Shown: positions 31,970 through 42,539 of the stretch, piece after piece
Layout of the letters: each line of letters opens with the position of its first letter
Position numbering within the stretch: the first letter of the stretch is position 1
Source of the DNA: Calamus simplicifolius
Taxonomy: Eukaryota; Streptophyta; Magnoliopsida; Arecales; Arecaceae
Assembly: GCA_900491605.1 (NCBI GenBank)
Contig: UESW01004831.1
Coordinates: 340,425 to 404,424, forward strand
Length of the DNA stretch: 64,000 nucleotides
Direction of reading: 5' to 3'
Made by a program: the position numbers and the translations under genes
Notes under the pieces: model-generated
Told to the model about the DNA's origin: nothing
Database searches by the model: none
What the model saw: the letters and a program-made list of their open reading frames with translations, nothing else

Positions 31970-31988
31970 GCCCTTCCTCTAGCGCCAA
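31970..31988 (-). other. Primer-binding site
   Basis: TTGGCGCTAGAGGAAGGG on the minus strand, two bases inside the 5' LTR. The matching tRNA could not be named from sequence alone. Confidence 0.6.
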
Positions 31989-32313
31989 TCTGTTGCCGCC
32001 GGGATCCGTCCTCCGACTCGGGCGCGGTCGATCTCCAGGAAGAGGGGGGCGGACCTGCACAAGAAGTCCACACACGGGGGACGCTGGGGGTGGTCCTCCG
32101 CGGAAGACCCTCCGACGCTCAAGTCAGTGGAGAAGAAATCGGCGATCAACCAGACAATTGGGAGGTGGATCCCTCCGGGAAGCCTCTCTGAGGGCGGCCA
32201 ATCGGAGGCTCCAGAGGGCAGGAGCGCCGACGAGCTGCCGGAGAGAGAGAGAGAGAGAGCAGTGTGGGTGCCCGCATAAGAGGTGCGTACCTGGGGGAAT
32301 CTGCGAGTCTGAC

Positions 32314-32320
32314 ATTTATA
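32314..32320 (-). promoter_or_regulatory. TATA box of the 5' LTR
   Basis: TATAAAT on the minus strand in the context AGTCTATAAATGTCAG. The copy in the other LTR lies at 19679-19685. Transcription would start around 32285 and run toward gag. Confidence 0.65.
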
Positions 32321-32611
32321 GACTATCACCTGGGTCTTGAGCATCTTCTGGAAGGTTCGGAGGTTGTTACGATATGGAGGCGAACAGAATCAGGCCGTTG
32401 TGGGGCCGTTAGAATTCATATCCCATTTGTTCGGGAATCGACGGCTGGGAGAGCTCCTTGATGTCTCGAGATCTGGTTGAGTAGGCCTGGGGCGGTTATG
32501 ATAGGTTTTAGGCCACGTCCCGACATGATTCCTAGTTTAGGATGCCGTTCTGGTAGGCCCGGGCTCTCTCGCGGTTCCGCGGAGGTAGGTGTTAGGCTGT
32601 GGATCGCTCGA

Positions 32612-32858
32612 TGAAGCCGAGCTACGGAAGCCCGGAAGGGCCGAGCTATGGGAGCCCGGAGGGGGCCGAGCTACGGAAGCCCGGAAGAGGCCGAATTATG
32701 GAAGCCCGGAAGGGCCGAGCTATGGGAGCCCGGAGGGGGCCGAGCTACGGAAGCCCGGAAGAGGCCGAACTATGGAAGCCGGAAGGGCCGAGCTATGGAA
32801 GCCCGGAAGGGTCGAGCTACGGAAGCCCGGAAGGGCCGAGCTACGGAAGCCCGAAGGA
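32612..32858. repeat. 24-base minisatellite in the right LTR (10 units)
   Basis: Same unit as in the left LTR (GGCCGAGCTACGGAAGCC...), with 10 instead of 7 copies. The extra copies repeat an internal three-unit block, so one LTR expanded or the other contracted after insertion. Confidence 0.9.
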
Positions 32859-33189
32859 GACGGAGGGAGGAGGTTAGCCTTAGCCGTCTCGCATGGATAT
32901 TAATGTAATGACGATTTTACCCCCCAACACATCTTTTATTCCCAAATGCTATATTTAGAGGAGATAGGTCTGAAAAAGTTTAACCATAAGGGATAATCCA
33001 TGTTAAACCATGGGTTATTTCCTGAACTTATTCCTAGAAAATTCAAGAACAACTAAAGTTATTCCTTGATGACAGACTTATGATTTTAAAAAATACTTAT
33101 TTTTTAATTATCTCTAAATAAATATTATTATATATTTATTCAGAAATAATTTTTAAGCTACCAAACACTACCTTAATCATCGTACAAGA

Positions 33190-35019
33190 TTGTATTTTTG
33201 GCTCCAAGGTTAAATTTGACACATAAGTGGATTTTTTGCTTGTACTTATTTATTTTTTTAAAAAAAAAGTTTCGCAGCACTTTCGATGGGATAGCATATT
33301 AATTTATTATATATATGTCTATTTGCTTGCACTAAAAGGCATTGGCGTGCCTTTTTTTTTAAGAAAAAGAAAGTTCTTGGTTGAATCAACCATGGCCAAT
33401 AAAGATTAGGTTAATCTCGAGGAGGCAAATGAGGTGGCACAATCCAAACTTGGCAAATGGCATGAATCATTAGTTTTGAATGCCCCACCATGCACTTTTA
33501 TCATTCTTTTAAGACTCCCACACCCATTGCCCATGATTGAAATGTGAGGCTCCAATTGGAAGACAGCACGTTTTGTTTCCCCCATCGTAGCCCAACGAAT
33601 GGTGTCAAGATGGCAGCCAAAAAGAGGCGTAAACATCAAACTTGGACGGTAGCTAGGCAAAGCTTAGCATTATATATTTGAGGTCCAATTTTAGATCTTA
33701 GCAAGTCTCAACCGTGGTCGATGGGACTCTGACGTTAGGTTAGATGGTTAGGCGACCTTTTTGCCTCCTAAGAGAATGCTTTGGTAGTCCAAATATATAA
33801 AGTTATCATGTTTATTTGATATGAGATATATTAGTAATTAAAGGTATTGGATGATTTAAAATAATCATCATATTTTATATAGTAAAAAAAATTATGAATC
33901 AATGATAATAAAATATTAAAATTTTATATGAATAAAGAACATTTTAATTCTTAAATTTTAAGCCAATATCTCATGAATGATCCTCCTTTCAGTTGCTTTG
34001 AAGCATTAAAAGCAGAGGATCAGGCTTACCTTAACACAACCAATCCCATTTATTTGTCTGGTTTAATCATATCTAATTGCATATATTTGGATTGTGTTTG
34101 GAATTGAAAATCATTGGTCTAGCAACTTAAGGTCAAGGCAACAAATGATCATATCTTCTACTTAGAAAAAGTCTTGCTGCATCGTACGTGATGATTGATG
34201 CACTATCAAAAATAAAAAAAATAATTTTATTTTTTGCTTGTGCACATGCAAACATCATACACTAATTATCGGATGTGATGCATACGATCTGCACCACATC
34301 GATGGAGTTTTCTCTATAATCAAGTCTCTCTCATCGATAGCATGTGATATTGAGAGAGTTGTGGTCTACAATGTTGTATCGTGTCCATTTTAACATATGG
34401 TCATTTAAGCGAGGGTATATATTTTTGTTATCAGTTCGTTGTTTTTAATTACACGGCCTAGAAACTTTTATTATATATATTCATGATGAAACAAGGAAGT
34501 TATAGGTTTTATTGGAATGGCCCTAGTTGAAATAATGATTTCATCAAGGAAGTTACAGGTTATATTGTAATGGCCCTAGCTGAAATCATGGTTCAGACCC
34601 AAAGTGGATGTAGGCTGCCATTGGACGAAGATTTAGGAGTGGTTTTCGACTGTGGATTTCCATAGGCAACACAGGCTTGATCAGCCTAATAAAGGTGGGC
34701 AAGAAAGCATTTGCTTAATTTAATTGCATAAAAGTGATTCGAAGCCCGAGGATAAGATTAGGTGCGATCCAAAGCTCCAGATTTTGAGTTGGATTAGATC
34801 GCCAGGATTTTATGGGAGCTCTACCGACCAATGGCAACACGAGTCTTTGGTACTGATGGATGTCACCCAAGCAGTACTGGAGATTTCTTGTGTTAAATGT
34901 ATTAAGATCCCCACTATATTTTAATGCCCGCCCATAGCATGCATTTTAAAATCTATATAGCCAAGTGATTTGCATCCCTAAAGCACATTCATTGCTCTCT
35001 CTCTCTCTAAACTAACAAT
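33190..35019. other. Intergenic region without recognised genes
   Basis: AT-rich single-copy-looking sequence. Short open frames (for example 33406-33660 minus, 34724-34924 plus) show no family features. A near duplication of AAGGAAGTTAYAGGTTWTATTG occurs at about 34493-34520 and 34549-34572. A CT microsatellite lies at 34996-35008. Confidence 0.6.
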
Positions 35020-35590
35020 TAGGAGTTCCAAGCACGATACATGAATATAATACGCATTCAATATGAAATAAGCGAGTTAGGATTTATTTTAAATAGATTC
35101 GTATTATAATTGTGCTACATATTAAACCATCAACTTAAAAATGATATGATTATAACTTTATTAATGTAAGTTGATTATGTTTTATTTGATTATACAATTA
35201 AATTTTTTATATATGATGGAATTTATATTGTTTAGTTTAAATGTTATAATGATATGATGAATATATATCTTTATATAAAAATGTAATATGTTAGTATTAA
35301 GTGGATTGGGTTTATTCTTGAAAAGTGAGTTATTAAGTGAATTTAAATAAGCTATATCCATTCGTGTAAAGTAAGTCATTAAGCAAATTATGTTATGTCA
35401 ATCCAACATAATCTATTTGTTTGATTGATTATACTGTGTTATCTATTTAATAATCAAGTTATATTCATATTAAAATTTTTGACATAATTAATCAATTATG
35501 TCATGTTTGTGTTAATTTATATAGTGTTATACTTTATCTTTGATACAATACGAACACATAATGGCATGGTAATATGAATTGCCACTCCTA
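35020..35590. mobile_element. hAT-like MITE (TIR TAGGAGT...)
   Basis: A non-coding AT-rich element of 571 bases. The left end is TAGGAGTTCCAAGCAC; the right end is the complement of TAGGAGTGGCAATTCA. Flanks CTAACAAT and CCAACCAT agree in 6 of 8 bases, as expected of an aged 8-base hAT target duplication. Related to the element at 45613-46184. Confidence 0.55.
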
Positions 35591-37451
35591 CCAACCATTG
35601 TTGCTCAAATTCAGGAAAGCCTATAGGTTTAGCAAAAGTATAATCAATTACTTAGTCCCAACGGCTTGGCCTTGTAACTAAGGGTATACATGGGGCAGAT
35701 TAGGTAGATTTAGAATTATTTTTAGAATCCAACAGATTTGAATCAATTTTTTAGTACTAAAATCAACCGAATGAATTGTTCTAATAAATCGAATCGAAAC
35801 AACCTAAGAAATTTGATTTGCTTTTGATCATTTTATCAGTTTGATGATTATGAGATCGATTTTCATAGCAAATTATATATGATTAAATAGTAATTTAGTT
35901 CACAATGAAGATGAACATACTTCTCATACATGTCTGTAATACTTAATTTTAACTACACCTTAATTTTATATTAAATTTTTGAATGTTTAAACTCAATTGA
36001 ATTAATTTTTTTATTTTTAAAAAGTTTTAAACTAAAATCAAACTAGAAGGTTAAAAAAAAAAAAATTCAAAACAAATCAAAATATTTTAAGGTTTGCACG
36101 GTTTTCTTGCACGCCCCTTCTATGAAACCACATTTGGATAAAAAGTACACCACTAATAGGACAAGAAACAAGGCCCAACAAAACTCTCTGCTCATTTGCC
36201 ATGCCGTAATTGTCGTGAGATTTAGCCAGCTTTGACATCACATATTGTTAACTCGTGTCAGAGCTTAAGTGGGCTCTTCAGAATTTTCAGAAGAAAAGTC
36301 TTGCTGCACCGGCCAGTAGCTGCATCACGCTTGATAATTAATGTTCACTGCATGCGTAATAAAATAGAAACAATGAACATTCATGCACATGCCAATCATC
36401 GAAGCTGATGCGTGCTTGCTACACTGCTCCGATGCAGCAAGACTTTTTCTTTCCAGAAACCCAATTATGTTGCACCCCCATAGAGAAGCAAATTGCACAC
36501 AAAGACCAAAGTACAAGCGTGTAGGGAAACAGCTCAAAACTTCAAGCAAAAACCATGATATCAGGAACTATCTCAACCACAGCAAGCAACTCTGATTTCA
36601 AACTACTACCAGAGCCCTCCTTTTTGATTAAAGGAAAAGAAAAAGAGCACAAGGAAATGACATGGAGCTTAGAAAAAAAAAAAAAAAACAACCCATTGCA
36701 ACTTGCCAACCCACATCACCAAACACCCATAGTTTGTCGCAAAGTCTACTTTCAATTCTCTCGGTGAATGACATAAAGGAAGCTTGTTACACGGCTAAGG
36801 TGAGGTGAGAGAGAGAGAGAGAGTGGCGTGCCTTTTTTTTTTTTTTTTCCCTCTACCACGTGCTAGCCAACATATGGTTGGGAGATGGAGATTACTTCAA
36901 GCTCTCAAGCCTCGGGTCCTAATCATAGGAGTCATGATTCCCAACTTTCATGCGTAAGAAAGCTTCTGTAACTGGAAAAGGTTTTGTAACTTTGGTTACA
37001 GATTCAAGAAGATAAAAGATCAAAGGGCTTACCTTGCTCTCTTAAACGCATGAAAGGAAGTAATCATGAAGACTATGATATGGGAGCCTGGGGTACGGTT
37101 AGGGTTTGCATGGCAAAGGACTCTTGAAAGTAAAGGAATTTAACTAAGGGCTTAAAAGCTAATGATGAAGCTAATAATGATCATGGTCGCTTTATGGATT
37201 GGATGGAGTGAAAAGGTGGCTTAGGATAAAAAGCAAGGACAACATGACTACCATATTTTAGATCAAAAAAAAAAAATCGAACCTTTTATCTTTTGGTATT
37301 TGGAACTAGGATCTTGGTTAGTAACCAAGTAGGATGAAGGGGAACAAGAACGTTAAGCCTATAAACCACAACCTAGTGATTTTTCTCAACCATTTGAGTT
37401 AGGGGGTCTTGGGTGGGGGAAGAGTGCATGGGAAAAGTAGTTTCGCTGAAA
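35591..37451. other. Intergenic region and 3' flank of the bHLH gene
   Basis: No gene recognised. It contains poly(A) runs (36054-36065, 36675-36690), a GA microsatellite (36805-36824) and poly(T) (36833-36849). The part nearest 37451 probably includes the 3' untranslated region of the bHLH gene. Confidence 0.55.
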
Positions 37452-38700
37452 TTAAGGTGCTGGAAAGGGAAGTGTGGCAGTACTACTGCTCATGGTGTCA
37501 AGTCTATTATAATTACCTAGGATTTCCAAGGCCTTAACTTCAGACCTGAGGAACTTGAGATAATTGGCAGCCTCATCGAGCATGGAGGCGGTGTCCAATT
37601 TGCTACCCCCAGGGACTAGCCTTTTCAGCTCCGTTAGCCTCTCACCGATCCTCTCTCTTCTGTGCCTGGCTGCCACAGTCTGGGGGTCACTGGAAAACCT
37701 CATATTCTTTCTCTTTGGCTTCTCCACTCTCGACGTCCACTCCAAGGTTTACTGGCCTTAAAGTTGCAGCTCTGTAGATCATCTCTTTCGCCCGTGATAT
37801 CACCTCGGTGTCGGGCTCGCATTCGCTCTCCTGAGTACTGAAGTTGATGCTAATTGGGACCTCTGAATGCTTCTCTGATCCCGGTTGCTTTGATTTGGGC
37901 CCATTCCTGAAGCTAATCTGAAGGCCTCCCTCCATCGTTAAAGAATTTAATCGATGAAGATTGCAGAAATATTGGTTCTCCAGTTTTCTCTTATTAGTGA
38001 TGGGCTTACCTTCGGCTTGTTCAGCATGAGTTTCGTCTGGTTTTGGAAAGCCTGTAGTAGGTTGAGTCTGGTCTCGGTTTGAAGAACCTTGTGAGACCGA
38101 GGCCACCTCGTCCCAATTCAATCGATGTTGATTGGAAGAGACGTTATTTTCAGACTCACCTGAAGAGATGTTACCAGCGTAAATCAAATTATGAATGTTT
38201 TCACTGCCTGAAAAGATTGTTGATATGCCTTCTTTGCCATTTGAAAGGCCGCTCAAGGCTCGTGATTCCTTGATTGAGCCAAAATTTTCAGTAAGACTGT
38301 CAAATGGATCGACTGCTTTAGTCCTGGTGATGGGAGGCAGAGAAGAACAAAACCGAGAAGATAGAGCAGCTCCCCAAGTGGCACCGACTTCCAAACTAAT
38401 CGCTTCTTGGTGCTGAAAGAAATTCAGATCCAAACTATTGTTTGTGGAATTCAAAGTGGGAGGAGCTAGCATTTCCACCATCTTATTGACACGATCAAAA
38501 TTTGAACTCATTTCGCTAATCTGAACCCCTTGGAGCTCTAAACCTGAAGTGGAGAAAGCTTGACGTCCTTGTTCAACCTTCTCACTGATATTGCTGTAGT
38601 CTCCTGAAGAATTGTCATACTGATTGCTCCATAAACATGATAGAATTGAAGAGTTATCACCTCTGGTGGTTGTTGAATTATCCCAATCCGTACTATCCAT
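37452..38700 (-). CDS. bHLH transcription factor, bHLH87-like, with a frameshift before the bHLH domain
   Basis: A nuclear DNA-binding regulator. The start is taken at 38700 (MDSTDWDNST). The N-terminal two-thirds are Ser/Asn-rich and end in ISRAKEMIYRAATLRPVNLG, a block that precedes the bHLH in bHLH87-type proteins. The domain follows in another frame: EKPKRKNMRFSSDPQTVAAR, HRRERIGERLTELKRLVPGG, then SKLDTASMLDEAANYLKFLR. The basic region has Gln-Ala-Arg at the key positions instead of His-Glu-Arg, as in the HEC/IND-related group (subfamily VIII). A single non-triplet indel near 37720 would cut the protein before the domain (stop at 37687). Total length would be about 416 residues. The stop is TAA at 37452. 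Confidence 0.85.
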
Positions 38701-41700
38701 TACTGAGTTAGTTCTTTTATGCCTGAATACCAATATATATGAGCAGAGTTTTAAATATTAAACAAATTCGCCAAGAGATTATAAACGCTGTATTCATATA
38801 TAATATCTGATTAGAAGTCCTGGATATCATTTTAAAAGTTCTGTTGACATGAAATGCACTTTTGAAAAGAAAAATCTTTTAGAAGATTCTGAAGGAAAAG
38901 CAATATTAAGCAGCAAAATTATTTCATTTAGTAGTCTCGACTCATACCTTTTGCAGATCAAGCAACAACCAAAGCTAGCTAGAAATACGGTCTGACTGTT
39001 GTCATTCAATAGAGGAATTTTGATCTCCCAACCTGTCTCACAATCTCAAAGAGAACGACCAGTTGCTGAATTTTACAGGTTGTGCTTCTACCCAATGTGG
39101 CAGTGATATCATTCGTCAGTCATGGCAACATCTGCTGCAACGATGAGCAAAGCAAGTGTTTGCCAGCGTTAGTTTTAGCAAATGAAAACATGTCTAATTC
39201 TGCAGTAAGAGAAAAGCACTAGAAGTACATGATTTCACAATAATACACATAGCAAAACTACAAGACCATAGAGGCAACTAAGCAAAGAACAAGAAAGGAA
39301 AAGGCTAAAGAAGGAGATTGTATAAAGATGGGTGCTCCTCTACCTTTGAGTTTCCATGGAGAAGGGGATGCTCTCTTTTCCATGGGCTGTTCCTCGAGAG
39401 ATTGAGCTTATAAAGACGAGCGCTACAGAGTGGGTCCTTTCTGAGCTCTCGTTTAATTTTAAAGGGAAATGGATTGAGGCTTTAGAGGGCAGTCAGTTCG
39501 GTGGGGAAGGGCAGAACTTTGAGAAACGATGGGCAGAGAAGGGACTAAAAAAATTAAGTTGGGAAATGGCCTGCACCTCTTTTGGTGGCTCGTGCTTACT
39601 CCATACGCCCTGTCAACTTCCAGTAGGCTGCAGTGAGAGGCTGAGCATCACCCTCCCTTGTCCATACAAACTGTAGCATTAATCATAAGAACTAATCCAA
39701 CTTATAAACTATATATATGTTAAGAATCATGTTTGAGATTTAATTTATATAGAATAATTAGTTGAAGATAACTAGATTGATTTAAAAGATTAGATCCAGA
39801 ATTTATCAACTTAAACTTTTAAATCAATTTGGATTTCAACTTATATATTAAAGCAATTTTTTTAAAAGACTAAAACTCCTTGTTTCTCATCAAGAATTGG
39901 AACAAATGGCTAATAATTCTGAGTGAACTCTCAAAATTGTAAAGGCATTCGAATTGGTTGTTCTTGTAAAGAAAGTTACATATTGGTTGGTAAAACTGAA
40001 TCATGATAGTGATGATGTGCTAATTAGATGAGAGCATAAGCTTGAACATGATTCTTAAAAGAGCAGACTCTTATAAGAATACAATAAGACATGGCTCCTG
40101 AAGACCAAGATTCTTGAAATGAAGCAGTAACACACTTGATATGGCTTTTAGAGAGTGAATTTTTGGGTTGAAAATGCAACACGCGATACCTTGAAAAGAG
40201 TAATCAGGTGGGAAGATTGATTAGAGAGCACTAATAGATTGGATTCAAGAAGAAATTAAAGTAACTTATATGTGAAGGATGAGAATATCGAGGGTGATAT
40301 ATGATATTTAATAATATGTAAAATAATTAGTGGGAGGTAAATGGTACGCTGGATGTAGAGTTTGATTGGAGAATAGTAGTTGATCAAACTCTTGAAAAGA
40401 AGTTAAATTGGCTCACAAGTCTAAGGAGAGAATACAGGTGATTAAATGAGAGGTTTGATCACATATAAAATAATTAGTATGAGGTAGATAGACAGATGAT
40501 TGAATCCAAAATTTAATTATTCAGGCTTTTAACTTAAATTGGATTCTGATTTGTCTATAAAAGTCTTCTCTTGGTTGGACTCAAAATCTTGATTTCCCTC
40601 TAACAATCTCACAAAATTGCTAGTTATGTCATGGCAATTGATATCGACATCTCTATATATCAATGTTTTGCTTAGTTTCAAGATATCTATGAACACACGT
40701 ATAGACTTAGCGAGCGAGCGAGAGAGAACCCAACAAGTTTTCTTTCCTTCCTAGTAATCTTCTGGACAATGACCAAATAGTATATAGCATGAAGTAATGA
40801 TTTTCAGAAGAATAACAAGGCAAAACATAAAGAAGGGATAACATATACTGGCGCGCGCGCATTGGGACCATGTACATAAATATTAACTTTAGTGGCTTTG
40901 AATTAAAAAAATCAACAAAGCAACAAGAATATGCCGAAAAAATGAGAGCAGAGGGGGAGAGAGAGATGAGAGCAGAGGACGAGAGAGAGAGCAAACAAGC
41001 TGTTTTGGACATGCAATAAATAATACGAATAAGCCGTAAAACAATTTTCCCGGAAGGAGATGTTGGTGACTTAATATTCTCGAAGGGTCAAGGAATATTT
41101 CAGGGATAAAAAAATCCTGTTCGGAATAAGAGACTTTTGTGTGGTTCGAAGAGGTCTTTTGTCATGGATTCGAAAATTAATAAACAGATGGAATTAGAAT
41201 CTCGAAAGATTTTGGGGAATGAATCAGAAACAAGGACTGATGCAACTTGCTCCTAGGATTTTTTGTTTTTTTTTCCGGTTGTTTAGTTTTTAACGTCCAC
41301 GGTTTGTTGTATGCGGATATTAATTTGAGGCTTCTATATTCATCCTATGATTCCAGCTCACCGCCAGGGACTCCGATAGCAACTGCGAAGTCAAATTAGC
41401 CATTATTTCAAAGTCCCATTCCTACTCTTTAATCTTTGCCTTGCCTTCTCTTCCATACTATACATGGAGAAGTTTTAATCATAGGGGATCCAACTCATGC
41501 CAACTTGATCTACGAAGCATGCTTGGTTGTCAAATTTTGCAACTCCTCAGCATTGTCTTTCGACCAAATCTTGTTGACCATTCGTTCATAATGATCAGTT
41601 TAGATTCCATTAGGCTGATGAAAGGATGAAAAGTATTCAAGCAAAAGTTCTACCATTATCCAGAATAAGAATGCAAGTGATTGATGAGTGGAAATGTACC

Positions 41701-42474
41701 AAACGAAGCCCATGCAAGTGCTCACAAAAAATAATTAGTTAGTCTAAGAACTATGTATGATATGGAAACGCTTTATCACCAAAGATCAAGGCCCCAGTTG
41801 GCTCATGAACAATCCGGCTCAAGGATGCTTCAAAACCGCTTTACTAGCTTTATTCCACCAGACAATCTTTTGAGCACATAATAAAGCAAATATAAGGAAG
41901 GATGTTTTGAGCTTTCATCAAGTTTACAAGCACCTTCTTAGTCACTTTTTTTCTTTTTTCTTTGAGGCAAAAAAAAAAAAAACTCAGCGACACGAATTGA
42001 TTCATCGGTAGAAAGTTACAAGTTTGAACATGATTCGATAGTACCATTTGACCAAAATAGTTGAATAATTTTACTCAAATTTACTTTTTTTTTTACTTCT
42101 TATTTTGTATAAGTTAATTAAAATTATGATAGGGTGTTGTATTAAGATTGGACAAGGAGAGATAACTGTATTTCTTAAGTAAAATATACTTTGATGCTTC
42201 AACTTTTACTTTCCATTTAATTTGATCCTCAAATTTTTAGTTGTGAGGATTTAGTCCTTCATATTCAACAAATGTTATATTTTTAATTTTATTACATAAA
42301 ATCAATTAAAATTAATGAAATAGCCATTATATCATAATAATGTTTAATTATAGATTGGCTTGCTCGATTATTTCATTAATTTTAAGTGATTTTATGTGAT
42401 AAAATGAATGTAGAATAGCTTGTAGTAATAAAAAAATTTAAGAGTCAAAACAAATTTTTAATAAAAAATTGAAT

Positions 42475-42478
<4 letters not shown>
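38701..42478. other. bHLH upstream region and intergenic sequence
   Basis: A likely 5'-untranslated intron acceptor (GTATTCAG) lies just upstream of the bHLH start, near 38723. The leader exon may lie around 39000-39350. Beyond that, no gene was recognised. A GA-rich low-complexity tract spans 40707-40995. Open frames at 39356-39676 and 40707-41012 look spurious. Confidence 0.5.

Positions 42479-42537
<59 letters not shown>
42479..42537. repeat. (TA)n microsatellite
   Basis: About 29 uninterrupted TA units. Likely length-variable between individuals. Confidence 0.95.

Positions 42538-42539
<2 letters not shown>

Larger units (their letters stand above)
19353..32929 (-). mobile_element. Ty3/gypsy LTR retrotransposon, Tat lineage, nearly full length
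   Basis: A 13.6-kb element with two LTRs, a primer site, polypurine tract, gag, protease, reverse transcriptase, RNase H, a second (archaeal-type) RNase H and integrase, all on the minus strand. The second RNase H and the extra antisense gene between pol and the 3' LTR are hallmarks of the Tat lineage (relatives such as RIRE2, Grande and Retand). Target duplication CCTCT/CATCT, 4 of 5 bases, flanks it. In-frame TGA stops and several frameshifts show that this copy cannot make its proteins unaided. Confidence 0.93.
31991..32929 (-). repeat. LTR (5' LTR in element orientation)
   Basis: About 939 bases, bounded by TGTTG...CAACA. It is longer than the left LTR mostly because of three extra 24-base units. 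It holds the promoter that drives gag-pol toward lower coordinates. Confidence 0.9.
19311..33180. mobile_element. MITE copy 2, split by the LTR retrotransposon
   Basis: The outer ends (GAGTGTTTGATAT near 19315 and CAAACACTACCTTAAT ending near 33178) match the termini of copy 1. If the LTR element and one 5-base duplication are removed, the flanks join as GGATATCCTCTTTTATT, which aligns with GGATATCCCCTTTTATT in copy 1. Further right, TTAACCATAAGGG and TTCCTAGAAAAT also match copy 1. The retrotransposon therefore landed inside this MITE. Confidence 0.72.

Noticed and set aside
39356..39676. 106-residue plus-strand frame near the bHLH promoter
   Set aside because: No recognisable family and it overlaps the probable leader region of the bHLH gene on the other strand.
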